Part shown: in pieces, positions 43,889 to 54,395 of the stretch
How the letters are laid out: every line of letters starts with the position of its first letter
Position numbering within the stretch: the first letter of the stretch is position 1
Assembly: GCA_028386065.3 (NCBI GenBank)
Contig: JAKUCV010001989.1
Span: 76,235 to 140,234, forward strand
Direction of reading: 5' to 3'
DNA length: 64,000 nt
Source of the DNA: Turnera subulata
Taxonomy: Eukaryota > Streptophyta > Magnoliopsida > Malpighiales > Passifloraceae
Made by a program: the position numbers and the translations under genes
The notes under the pieces: model-generated
What the model was told of the DNA's origin: nothing
Seen by the model: the letters and a program-made list of their open reading frames with translations, nothing else
Database searches by the model: none

Positions 43889-44989
43889 TATATTTATTTT
43901 ACTTGAGTATAGACAGATTACACTCGTCTAGGGCAATATATACTCTTCAATGTCCAGCTTTTCTAACAAAGAAAAAAATTAATATGTTAGTATAGTTTAT
44001 TATATTAATTTTAAGAGCTTTATCTACTTAGTACTAATAATTATAAAACTAGTATTTAAGATCATAAGGCATTTATCTTATCTTTTTCTCCTCGTAGACC
44101 ATAAAAGTTTATGTACCAATCTCTCCCACAAATTAAAACTTGAGTTGTACTTAAAAAAGAACGATGTGGATCGATAATTCTTCCCCAGTACTAATAGTTG
44201 ATTCTAAATACTGTTGTGATAGGTCCAGACAATATGTCGCAAACCATTTTTTATAAAATTCTAAACTTCAAATTGAGGTTGATGAAAAAAATTAAACTAG
44301 TTGCACAAAAAAAAATTCATTTAATTTCCTTTTTTCAGGTTTACCTAATTTTTTATAATGCATAATATTTTGTTTTGTCTTCTATATTTAATTTTTTGGG
44401 CTAAAAATTCACAAATATTTCATATTTTCAAAATTATTATATTTTAATTAATAAATTTAAAGTTTTTTAGCAAAGTAGTAATATTTGTTGGTTATGACCT
44501 AATTAAATTACTTTTATTGTCATCCAAGTTCAATCTAATTGAATGTAATTTATAAGCTTATTTTTTTAAAAAAACATAACTTACGAATCTCTCACAAGCT
44601 AGTTATTGAATCTAAACGAGTCGAGCTCACGAGTCTTTAAATGAGAACCTAAATGAGCTAAGTTCACGAGCTAACGAGTCGAGTTTCAGCAAGCTCGGGC
44701 TCGACTCGTTTAGTTTCGAGTTTTTTACAGACAAGCTCAGGCTCGACTTGTTTCCATAACGAGCTAGGATCGATTGAGTTATTATCGAGCTGAGCCTCAT
44801 TTGCAGCCTAGGTTTAATCTATTCAACACGTGATTTGTTTGTCATTATATGGTACCCACTAATTAAAAAAAATTGTTTAAGGTTTTTGCTAGGAAGCTGG
44901 CTTAGGGTAGTGTTGACTGATTTTTTTTTTTTTGTTAATAATTTTGTTTAACCCAAAGCAAGGGAAGAAGAACCATACAACTGGAAGAT

Positions 44990-45300
44990 ATGGACATAAT
45001 ATGGATGAGCAATGTATAACACTATTGCAAGATTCATCTATGGTGTGGAATGATGGCCAATACAGGAATAGAAGCAATTGCTTCTCGAATCTCAACCCTG
45101 TCTGCAACCACAAAAGACCCTACTAGAGAAGAAAGCAATCCAGGGTAGGCTGCAACATAAAAATGTATTGGTAATGGTTGATGATATCTACCGATTAGAG
45201 GAGTTAGTACATTTGGATATCCTGCAAAATTTGCTTGCTTCAGAAAGTAGAATCATCATATCGAAGGATGCGCTTGAACCAAGTAAATTACAACATTCAT
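44990..45300 (+). pseudogene. NBS-LRR (TIR-class NB-ARC) fragment
   Basis: In frame at 45078-45302 the product reads I-Q-G-R-L-Q-H-K-N-V-L-V-M-V-D-D-I (kinase-2 motif, hhhhDD) and then S-E-S-R-I-I-I-S-K-D (RNBS-B, normally GSRIIITTRD). R-L-Q-H-K before kinase 2 and the lack of W after D-D are typical of TIR-NBS proteins. Just upstream, in another frame, nucleotides resembling the P-loop (V-W-N-D-G-x-x-R-N-R-S) are degenerate. No LRR or TIR part follows. NB-ARC proteins are ATP-binding immune receptors; this is a dead remnant outside any transposon I can define. Confidence 0.7.
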
Positions 45301-45740
45301 GATCCTTTGATTACTGATGGCATTCTACATTTATTTCTTGGGATATGTCCCTGGGAAAAAAAAATAAATGTTTCGAAATGACAGAAGAAAATACCTTTTT
45401 GGCTAACAGATTACAACGAAAGAAAAAGAAAAATAGACATAGAGTACCAATTAAGATCCAGGAAAGAACTGATTTTTATTTTTTGTCCGCATCCTTCCTT
45501 CCACTTATTGGGTTTCATCTACCGGCCCAACAGCTGTCTATGTGGGCTTACGTTGAGATGGTTGGGCCTGATAAGGAGGAGGCATATGCTCTTCCAACGA
45601 TGGAGTCCTTGTAGCAGACTTATTCTCTCCCCTATTGGTGTAGGTGTCGGTGGATTATATTTGTACTAAAATCAAAATCGTGGGTTTAAGGGTATGCCTT
45701 GAGCATCCGAAGAAGAGATTTATGAGCTTGCAGTCGCCGA
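45301..45740. other. Unassigned stretch before LTR A
   Basis: Contains an 89-codon open frame (45345-45614) with a lysine-rich start that I do not recognise and no start context worth noting. No repeat is apparent. Confidence 0.35.
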
Positions 45741-46649
45741 CGACTTGGAGTGACCAATGGAGCCTTGGCCTAGAACGGTCAGGCCTAGAATGATTGTTAT
45801 GGCTCTAGAACGATCATTCTGTCTTTGGCGGAGAACGGTCGTTCTGCCGTTGGCCGAGAACGGTCGTTCTGCCGGTGACCGAGAACGGTCGTTCTTCTGT
45901 TGGCCGAGAATGGTCGTTATGGCTTGGGTAATTGTGGTGGACGGGTGTAAGTACATGTTGGTATCGACCTGGATTATTAAGTCCGTAGATGGACCAAGTG
46001 ATCTTTCTGGACTTTAAAAGGATTGTGGAGGATTAGTTGTTGTCGTTGGCCTGTAAGGATTGTGGAGTCTGCCAAGTTGGGGGACTAGTTGTTGCCGTTG
46101 GCCTGTGGGGATTGTTTGGTTTGCCACGTCGGTGGATCTCAACAAAACACATCTCGATTTCAAAATTGACTCTGTGGATGACTTTGAATTTCAAACCTTG
46201 AGGGATGTTTGAAGGATATCTCACAGAAGGATTTCGAACTTGAAAAGGTTCAGGGAAGGATTTGAAACATCTATATTTTATCATTGCAGAATTGGAAGGC
46301 AGAAGGCAGACTATGAATTTGAATTTTGTAATTTGGACTAGCTTATCTGGTGAATAACTTGTGTGCCTATATAAGGCCATTGGCCTTTCTGGTACATGGC
46401 ATCCCAATCATGACAACCATCCATCAATCAAATTATCTTTATCAAATTTATCATTATTTTATCGCACAGTAGTGTAGATTTCTATGTCTTTCTAGATAAC
46501 TTAACTTAGAAAACCCGAAACCCGGTCCAAGGATGTGCGACACCGTCCGTTCGGCCCTTCAGCGGTGGGATCCGGTAGCCGTTGGTCGCTCGCTGTTCAA
46601 TGTAGTGAACAGTTTTTGCAGGGTTCAAAGCTGTTCTATTTGGAGAACA
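45741..46649 (+). repeat. LTR A of an unfamiliar LTR-retrotransposon family
   Basis: The 3' part (46400-46649) is about 90 percent identical by eye to 52460-52705, ending tatttggagaACA before the leader phrase TTTTTGGCACGCTTGGTGGGAC. A TATA box (CTATATAAG, 46367-46375) sits about 280 bp before the end. The 5' part contains two minisatellite-like zones (45775-45925 and gttgtcgttggcctgt / gttgccgttggcctgt at 46036 and 46090). The start of the LTR is not identified; the matching LTR B start (TGTTTACATCG) is not found here, so LTR A is truncated or has a different U3. Confidence 0.6.
45775..45925. repeat. AGAACGGTCGTTCT tandem array in LTR A
   Basis: About five units of roughly 28 bp: gagaacggtcgttctgccg, ttggcc/gtgacc, repeated, with decayed flanking units (agaatgattgtt, agaacgatcattct). 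The core AGAACG-GT-CGTTCT is a 6-bp inverted repeat, the form of a dimeric transcription-factor site. It lies in the U3 region upstream of the TATA box. Confidence 0.7.
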
Positions 46650-46813
46650 GTTGTAGTTTTTGGCACGCTTGGTGGGACATCATGTTCTCACCAACAATTA
46701 AGTTCCAGATGGAGTCTGTGGCCATCATCTGTGGCCATTTTTCACAACTTTTGAAGGAAAAGGAAGCGCTTTCCAAGCATCTACAGACTAGCCGTTGTTC
46801 CAAATAGTCACGG

Positions 46814-47554
46814 TTGTTGTCTGTTCAATACAACCGGGCTTGTAAAGAGGAGGAATACCTATATGATGAGCTTGGTGAAAGGGGGATGAGTGTTCTAATA
46901 AAGGACATTCAGGCTGAACAGTTGTTTGGTGCGCGACCGATGGATTATATCTTGAATGTAATATACTCATCGGTCATTACAGAAGAAGAAGGATGTCTGG
47001 CAGAGATCGAAGGAGGGCAACCATTCAAGTGTTTAGCACTCAAAAAGATCAAAGTAGAGGAAGACTCCTTTATCAACAAGCTGCATACTGATAGTACAAG
47101 GCCGGGTCCTCGGCCAAACATATTAGATATCTTCGACGCCATTGAACTTTTTGACCAATTATATGCTAATAGCCAGATTTTATCGCAGAAAAGTCATAAA
47201 GTAAGATCAGAGATCGATGTACAGGGCTTGGAAGAAGTGAAGTCCCTTAATGTAGAAGAAGGTCCTACTGATGATAAATCAAGGAGCGATCAATCATTGG
47301 TCGATCTGGATAGACCAGCCCACCAGGGGGCAACACAGATGCAAGCCCTCGTGAAGAAGATTTTTCATCGATTTTGCAAGGTGAAGGCCATGATTCACCT
47401 AGCATTGCTAATAGCCGGGGCCATCAGGTTATTCCCAGTAAAAAGAACCAACAGAAAATGCCTGGTGGACAGGACTGGAAGGCCACCGCCAGTGGTCTTC
47501 TTGCCACTACTAAAGGCCAGAACTGCCATACCGTTCATAAGGACTGAACCATAA
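46814..47554 (+). CDS. Unrecognised ORF of the LTR element, copy 1
   Basis: 246 codons. The first about 165 residues align with the ORF at 52873-53418. Shared stretches include S-V-Q-Y-N-x-A-C-K-E-E, L-G-E-R-G-M-S-V-L-I, Y-I-L-N-V-I-Y-S-S, E-G-G-Q-P-F-K-C-L-A-L-K-K-I-K, D-S-F-I-N-K-L and N-I-L-D-I-F-D-A. It is acidic and has no membrane segment or signal peptide. I do not recognise a family; a diverged gag or protease-linker segment is possible. In front of it a short frame (M-E-S-V-A-I-I-x-G-H, then K-E-K-E-x-L-S-K-H-L-Q-T-S) ends in a stop just before the ATG in both copies. The last about 80 residues have no counterpart in copy 2. Confidence 0.5.
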   Translation: MLSVQYNRACKEEEYLYDELGERGMSVLIKDIQAEQLFGARPMDYILNVIYSSVITEEEGCLAEIEGGQPFKCLALKKIKVEEDSFINKLHTDSTRPGPRPNILDIFDAIELFDQLYANSQILSQKSHKVRSEIDVQGLEEVKSLNVEEGPTDDKSRSDQSLVDLDRPAHQGATQMQALVKKIFHRFCKVKAMIHLALLIAGAIRLFPVKRTNRKCLVDRTGRPPPVVFLPLLKARTAIPFIRTEP

Positions 47555-47937
47555 GGCCACGCCCTATGGTCATAGTTAATAGATTGTTGGTTTTGGCTAT
47601 ATGCAGAATAGGTCACCTAACACCCCCAAGCCGTAGAACGAGTTCGCAGATTCTGGTGTAAAGATTAAGGCGAGGGCAGTGGAGATCAACTACGAGGTAA
47701 CACGGTGTTCTAAGTTTAGGAGGGTCAATCCTAAGGTACAGCTCCGATCTAAACTGGTTGATAGTAGGTGTCGATCCAGGATGATCAGGCCTTTAGCTCT
47801 CACGGATCATAGGTGGTATGTGAACCAGCCAAGGAAGCAACCACGACAAACACCAATTTCTCCACATGCGCACCTAGGGGATTTAGAGGCTCGCTTTGAG
47901 CGACATGGGCTTACCAAGACCCAGAAAAAGACGCATG

Positions 47938-48020
47938 ATGCTTAGTGTTTGACAGCTAGTTCTTTCCTTAGACGCAACATGCGTCTAAGGAAAGAACTAG
48001 CTGTCAGACACCAAGCATCA
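47938..48020. repeat. Near-perfect hairpin, 39-bp arms
   Basis: The arm 47938-47976 and its inverted copy 47982-48020 differ at only two positions around a 5-base loop (aacat). The sequence at this place in internal region 2 (about 53713) has a single gcgcatgctgcgtctgagg instead, so the inversion arose only in copy 1. No terminator-like T run follows. Confidence 0.9.
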
Positions 48021-48679
48021 TTGAAGAGGATAGCGTGAAGCACGGTCCCTCGAAAGCCGATAGTTGAAAAACTGGGCACTCTGTCACAACAGTCAGCCAG
48101 GTTGTCAGAACAATCTAGGAGACCAATGAACCAAGGTCATTCATCGCCCATATCGAATTTGAGGATAAAGATTGAGCTTCCAACAAAGAGGGAGACTAAG
48201 TCGCAGTCGGCAAGGCCACCAACCAAGTTGTGGGTCTCTAAACGAAGACCGCCCATAGATCTGTGGAACTTTTGGAGGAAGATGGTGCCTTCCTTGAAGC
48301 AAACGAAGGAGGTGTGGAGATTCAGCAGGCCATACAGTTTGGCTCCCTACCAGCGAAGACTCCAATTACCAAGAATTTTGTGCTGCCTGTCTTCTCAAGG
48401 CGAGACCAATGGTCGTTGCTGTAAAGCATGTGGTAAAAGTTTCATGTTTAGAAGCTAAACCCAGGGACAAAATTCTTAAAAGCAAGGTCACGTCAATGGA
48501 TGATGAGGACCGATCTCTATCTTTTCTAGCTGCTAGAAAACCTTCTACATGCGAATACAAGTTAGAATTACAAGCTAACCGTAGAATACCCTCTCATCCA
48601 CTTAGTGGTCACAAGCTTTTCATTTTATTGTTGGCTTGGATGGTTTGGGTGGCTTGGAGTGGAATTGTTTTCTGGTGAT

Positions 48680-49422
48680 CATGGTATTTAATTATGCCAT
48701 TTATTTCTTGATGGCCAAAAATTATTTATTTTCTTGGTGGCCATCATGACTTGCTGGCCTTGGTGATATATTTGAGTAAAATGGCCAAGGAGGTTTATGT
48801 TGGCGGTCCGGCTTAGAGACCACTTTCTATAATTCGATTTTGTCTTGCTATGGATCGATGAAGGTTGGAGATCATCCTTAGTGATCCGACTTTGGTTTTT
48901 GTGGATCGTTGGAGGTTGGAGATCGCTCTTAGTTTAAGTTACCCTTGGCTGATGGATTCATCTATGAAGTTTGGGGTTTGGAGATGGCCCTAAGTGGTTC
49001 AATTTTTTAGTTGCTGTGGGTCATTAGAGTTTGGAGATAACCCATTGGTGGTTCAATCTTGACAGTTGTTTCGACAGAATAGGGATAGCCGTTTGGTGAT
49101 CGACTTTATTTGCAGTTGTTCTTAATTGGTCTTGGTGCTGATAACATCACTGGCAGCTACAGACATGACAAGTGATGTTGGTGTTACAATCTTTGGTCAT
49201 GTTGCGTGAGAGGTCTAGTTGCTGTCAGTGGGGAAGTGTTACCGATCACTAACGCCTTTGATCTAGAGATCATCCGTTTGAGAGTTTCATATTTGGTGTG
49301 ATATCGGCATAAATTGACGGTTGGGAGATTGACAACCCATGAACTCACGATTTTGCAGGTGGAGGTCTTGAACACCCCTTCAATTTGTCGTAGCCTTCAA
49401 TTAAAGGGCTGAGGGGGGCAAC
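48680..49422 (+). other. Repeat-rich 3' zone of internal region 1
   Basis: 48840-49080 holds degenerate units of about 60 bp around ggttggagatc / gtttggagatgg and gtggttcaat / agtgatccgac. The zone ends in the polypurine tract at 49403-49422. No gene is supported. Confidence 0.5.
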
Positions 49423-52400
49423 TGTTTACATCGAACCAAAAATCGTGCGCCTATTGGGGGATGGGCTGATTTGACTGGTTGTTGTGATCTACCACTTGTT
49501 GTGGTCTTTCTGGATGTTCTAGTTGTTTGTGACAATCTCCCTCGTTGTTCTATGGGCCTATGGTTGTCGTGACAGTCTCCCTGTTGTTTGAGGGGCCTAT
49601 GTGTGATTATTGTGACTAGTCTCTCTAATTGTGCTAGTTGTTGTGGCAGTCTCCCTATGGGCCTATGGTTGTCGTGATAGTCTCCTTGGTTGTTCTATAG
49701 GCCTAGGGTCGATTATTGTGACAGTCTCCCTGGTTGCTCTATAAGCCTACGGGTGGCTGTTAAGACTAGTCTCTTTGGCTATTCTATGAGCCCACGACTG
49801 GTTGCAGATTTTTCTGGGTCTATGGTGGCTAGTTGTTCTAGGTCCGTGATTGGTTGCTGGGCTAATCTGTGATGGACGAGCCTTTTAGGTAGTGGTGACC
49901 AAAGGCCTTGTCCAATCTTTAAAATTGGTCCGGTCAAATGAGAACAATCACTAACTATATGGAGAGTTGAAGTTTATTAGAACAGTCGCTAACCGATGTG
50001 AGGGTTTTAAGATTACATGAGAACAATTGCTAACTGTTGTGGAGACCATGGGTTATGATTACGGGCCGTGGAGACTAGGTTTGAAGGTGTCGACTCAGTA
50101 AGGATTGGAATTGGAGGATATCTTATCTTATTTTGGGGGCTTTTCAATTTAAATCCACGGATTGGGCAGTTTTATTATCTGGAAGGATTTTGTCACGACC
50201 CAAATCAGGCCTATGACCGGCGTCTAGTCCTAGTAGAGAACATATGTCTACCCAAGACAAGACAAGCCTCAGACAAATAATATAAATATAGTCTCCAAAA
50301 TAAAATACTCCCATAAATCGAATAATCCAACAAGTCATATGACAAACATAAATTCCAAACTCAAAGACCAATCAAAATCCTTAATATAATCTAAATCATG
50401 AAAATTCCCAAAAAAACTAGAGTAACAGTGGAGCTCTAACAATCCAAAAGTCTGCTACGCATACCAAGACAACTCGCCAAGCACGAACTACGTCTCAAGC
50501 CTACTAATCACCTGAAAATATTTTTAAAATGGGGGTGAGTCCTTCCATAACTCAGTGGGCATAGTACAAAGCAAACGAAAACCATACTAAAATCATAGAG
50601 GTCAAAACATATATATTTCATAATCAAAATAAAATAAGCTTACTTGTCAAATAATCAAAAAAAAGACAAATTCAGCGGAAGCCTTGAATTTAAATAACAA
50701 ATAATCATAACACTCAAAATAACGGAAGTCTCGAATTAAGATGTCAGAACCAAAGAAGAAATAGAGAAGAGCAAAGCACGCCCCGTCGAGCATGTCCGAC
50801 AACGGCCCCCTGTCGGCTGGAGGAACAAAAGGATCCATAGGGAAATCAAAGATTCCCATCAAACAGATGGAGGTTAAAAACATCATCAAACCAATCAATG
50901 TGCACAAAGTTTGACAGCATCCTTGCCAGATAGGGACGTCTGACATCTAATTCTAAGCAAAAACAAATTCAAATAAATTCTTCAAAAGTATCAAATCCAA
51001 AGATATTTCTCATCCAAATAAGTAGATAGTGTATATAGGCAAAATAGAGCAAATAGTATTTATAAGCAGAATAGGTATTGTACAAACAAAACTATATAGT
51101 AAAAGATACATAGGCCTTTCTTTGAAATCTCAAAATCCTTGTTCGGTAAAATCACAGTTGAAGGAATAGTAATGGTTTTTAAAGTAAATCAATTTAAAGT
51201 AAACGTTAGCTTATCAAACCTTTTTGGTCAAAACAATATAATTTAAAAGAGTTGGACAAAGAGTAGTTATAAATACGAAAGTAATTATATGAGAAAATAA
51301 TGCTTAAAACATAGCTTTACTAAGAAAATAGGAAGTATAATAATATAACCCACCTCAAAAGCCAATTCAAATTACCAATCACAAATACTTAAGTTTCGGC
51401 TTGAGTCTGGATCCCTGCAGCACCTATTTCACAAGGAAAACACAACCACTAAGTCCAAAGAATGCTTAACAAACTACCGAATGAACAACATAACCGACCA
51501 GTCGCTAGTTTCTGCCTAATAACTCCTAAATCATCTTGAATCCGAAAATATCATCAACATAAAACTTAAAGTAGACATTCCAAGCTTTCCAACTATATAA
51601 AAATCACTGTCATAGAATCTAGGAATAATTAATTGAGAATTTTTAAAGATAGCCCAGATAACTATAATTTCCTGCGCAACAGCTCTCCTATGCAATTTTT
51701 AATAAATTCCATATAAATCTTTTTTGAACGAAACCTATTGCAAACGTTTATTGCATCAGTCTACTTCACTTCCTAAAATTATCAGATTTCAATTAATTAA
51801 ATAATCATGTCGAAAGTGCAATAACGTTCTACTGTGTGTGAAACAGAAATTTTACAATCCTATATACCAATTCTCAAGCACGTTCTACCAACAAAGATTG
51901 TTTAATCCTCCACATGGCTCTACACTACACCCGCATCAAGATTTCAAGAATTCTAAGCATAACACGTGTGTTCGATTGAATTCTACAAACAACAAAGCTA
52001 AAGAGAAGGATTTACTTACTTGAAACAAGAATTGAATAAGCCTAATAATATAATATACTTCTTCAACGAAGCAGACAAGCAAATCTTCCTTGCTTTGGTT
52101 TTATGCCGGGTTGTTTTAATTTAAGACTCATTGGTTTTATATTACATATATAGGTGGTATAAGTCGGCTATGAACGATTTGGGCACATGATAAAACTACA
52201 GGTAAAGGGGTTGGGCTTTATTTCTAAACACTACAGGGCCTAAGAAAACAATCGTGTTTAAAACTTATGGGCTTAGACTCTAGTAATTTAGCCCAAGCAT
52301 AACACGTATATATTTCCTTTACGGGTATTACAAATTTGGTTTATCTTGGAATTATATTTGAAAGAGACCTTTTGTTTAAATTTTGTAAGGTTCTCTTGCT

Positions 52401-52705
52401 TATCTTTATTGTTAATAATGCCTATAAAAGGTTGTTAGTTGTTCTTATACGACAACATCAAAATCATGACAACCATCAATCAATCAAATTATCTTTTAAC
52501 AAATTTATCATTATTTTATCGCACAGTAGCGTAGATTTCTATGTCTTTCTAGATAACTTAACTTAGAAAACCCAAAACGCGTTTAAGGACGTGCGTCACC
52601 GTCCGTTCGGCCCTTCAGCGGTCGGATCCGGTAGCCGTTGGTCGCTCGCTGTTCAATGTAGCGAACAGTTTTTGCAGGGTTCGAAGCTGTTCTATTTGGA
52701 GAACA
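49423..52705 (+). repeat. LTR B, shared by two internal regions and split by a solo LTR
   Basis: Starts TGTTTACATCGAACC directly after the polypurine tract and resumes after the insertion at 52338, with a TATA box (CTATAAAA, 52422-52429) and an end tatttggagaACA. Without the 2142-bp insertion and one target copy it is about 1.14 kb. Its U3 is a series of diverged units around gttgtcgtgacagtctccct and ttctatgggcctatgg (49500-49800). Confidence 0.65.
50191..52332 (+). repeat. Gypsy solo LTR, 2142 bp
   Basis: TGTCACGACCCAAATCAGGC to CGGGTATTACA with near-identical 5-bp flanks (GATTT / AATTT). It contains tgggggtgagtccttccata and aactcagtgggcatag near 50530, a phrase seen in Tekay-like chromovirus LTRs. 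It has no internal region or coding sequence. AT-rich outside the first 400 bp. Confidence 0.8.
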
Positions 52706-54188
52706 GTTGTATTTTTTGGCATGCTCAGTGGGACATCATGTTCTCACCGACAATTCAGTTCCAGATGGAATCTGTGGCCATCATCCGTGGCCACTCTTCA
52801 CAGGTTTTGAAGGAAAAGGAAGTGCTTTCCAAGCATCTACAGACGAGTCATAGTTCCAAATAGGCCCGGTTATTGTCTGTTCAATACAACCAGGCTTGCA
52901 AAGAGGAGAAATACCAATATAACGACCTTGGTGAAAGGGGGATGAGTGTTCTAATAATGGACATTCACGCTGAAAAGTTATCTGGTGCACGACCGATGGA
53001 GTATATCTTGAATGTAATATACTCATCGATCATTACAGATGAAGAGGAATGCCTGGTAGTGATCGACGGAGGGCAACCATTCAAGTGTTTAGCCCTAAAA
53101 AAGATCAAAGCAGAGGAAGACTCCTTTATCAATAAGCTGCATGCTGATAGTACAGGGCCGAGTCTTCGGCTAAACATATTAGATATCTTTGATGCCACTG
53201 AAAGTTTTGACCAATTATATGCTAATGGCAAGATTTTATCGCAGGAAAGTCATAAAGTACCATCAGAGATCGATGTCCAGGGCTTGGAAGAAGTAAAGTC
53301 CATTGCTGAATATGAAGGTTCTGAGTATGCTGATGATGAATCAGAGAGCGATCAATCTTTTGGTCGATCTGGAGAGACCAGCCCACCAGGGGGGCAGCAC
53401 AGACCCAAGCCCTCTTGAAGATCGAGGTTGCAGGTTCTGATGCAAAGATGAAGAAGAGGGCAGTGGAGATCAATTACGAGGTTACACGGTGTTCTGAGTG
53501 TAGGAGGGTGAATCCTAAAGTGTAGTTACGATCCAAGCTGATCACTAGTAGGCCTACATCAAGGATGATCAGGCCCTTAGCACCCAAGGATCATAGGTGG
53601 TATGAGAACCAGCCGAGGAAGCAGCCACGACGAACACCAATTTCTCCACTTGTGCATCTGAAGGATTTGGAGGCTCGTTTTAAGAAATTTGGTCTCACAA
53701 GGACCCAGAGAGGCGCATGCTGCGTCTGAGGAAGGAGATCAACGTCACTCACCTGATACCTCTAAAGAAAATGGGGAGACCACTGGCCGAGTCTAGGAGA
53801 ATGAGGATCTTAGAAGACCGAAGGAAGAGAGACTTTGTAATCAGTCTCAGCGATCGGTCAAGGAAAGATTGTCAGGACTGTCTGGGAAACCAATAACCCA
53901 TGCCCCAGATCATCCAACACCCAAATTGCAGGTGGAGGTGAAGATAGAACTAATAAGGAGGGAGACTAGGCCGCAACAGACGAGACCACCAATCAAGGTG
54001 TGGGTCGCTAGATGAAGACCACCCATAGACCTGGTGGAACTTTTGGAGGAAGATGATGCCTTCCCAGGAGGTGTGGAGATATTGCAGGCCATACAATTTG
54101 GCTCCTTACCAGTGAAGGCACAAATTAACAAGCATTTTATGCTACCTATCTTCTTCAATGATCAACCTTGTGGAGCTTAAAGAAGAAG
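52706..54188 (+). mobile_element. Internal region 2 of the LTR element, first part
   Basis: About 88 percent similar by eye to 46650-48400: same leader (GGCATGCTCAGTGGGAC), same ORF, same later stretch (K-A-Q-I-N-K-H-F-M-L-P-I-F-F in copy 2). It is broken at 54188 by a CACTA-like element and resumes at 63833. Confidence 0.75.
52873..53418 (+). CDS. Unrecognised ORF of the LTR element, copy 2
   Basis: 181 codons, homologous to the first part of 46814-47554 over about 165 residues and diverging at the C-terminus, where an indel shifts the frame. Conserved and acidic residues are as listed for copy 1 (for example Y-I-L-N-V-I-Y-S-S and G-G-Q-P-F-K-C-L-A-L-K-K-I-K). The frame has stayed open in both copies in spite of about 12 percent nucleotide difference, which suggests past coding constraint. 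No family is recognised. Confidence 0.5.
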   Translation: MSVQYNQACKEEKYQYNDLGERGMSVLIMDIHAEKLSGARPMEYILNVIYSSIITDEEECLVVIDGGQPFKCLALKKIKAEEDSFINKLHADSTGPSLRLNILDIFDATESFDQLYANGKILSQESHKVPSEIDVQGLEEVKSIAEYEGSEYADDESESDQSFGRSGETSPPGGQHRPKPS

Positions 54189-54395
54189 CACTAGAAAAAA
54201 AATATGTTTGTTGTGGGGGTTATATTGTGGAGGTTGCAATCAACCCCCACAAATTGATGTAAATCGCGGCGCTTCTCATAACCTTTGTTAAATCATGGCG
54301 GTTTTTGACTTAGTTGTGGGGGTTTCGACCCCCGCTATTTACCCACTTTCTTTTTTTTTGGTAATAATGGAGGCCCAAGGCCATTTATAGAAGAA

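Larger units (their letters stand above)
38554..44810. mobile_element. hAT element with nested insertions, perfect 8-bp target duplication
   Basis: Ends TAGGGCTGCAAATGAG and, at the right, CTCATTTGCAGCCTA. The target duplication GGTTTAAT is exact at 38546-38553 and 44811-44818. Subterminal regions contain gagctcaagctcg and gagtcgagct words. Without its two insertions (38812-41574 and 41814-43888) the element is about 1.4 kb and AT-rich, with no transposase, so it is non-autonomous. Confidence 0.9.
46650..49422 (+). mobile_element. Internal region 1 of the unfamiliar LTR element
   Basis: Starts with the PBS-like GGCACGCTTGGTGGGAC and ends with a polypurine tract (aaagggctgaggggggcaac, 49403-49422) before LTR B. 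It carries one unrecognised ORF (46814-47554), further partly open stretches shared with internal region 2, a hairpin (47938-48020), and a repeat-rich 3' zone. No RT, integrase, protease or gag domain is recognisable, so it is non-autonomous, at only 2.77 kb. Confidence 0.65.

Noticed and set aside
45345..45614. 89-codon ORF as a gene
   Set aside because: No family, no splice or promoter context, lysine-rich low-complexity start; length is within chance for this composition.
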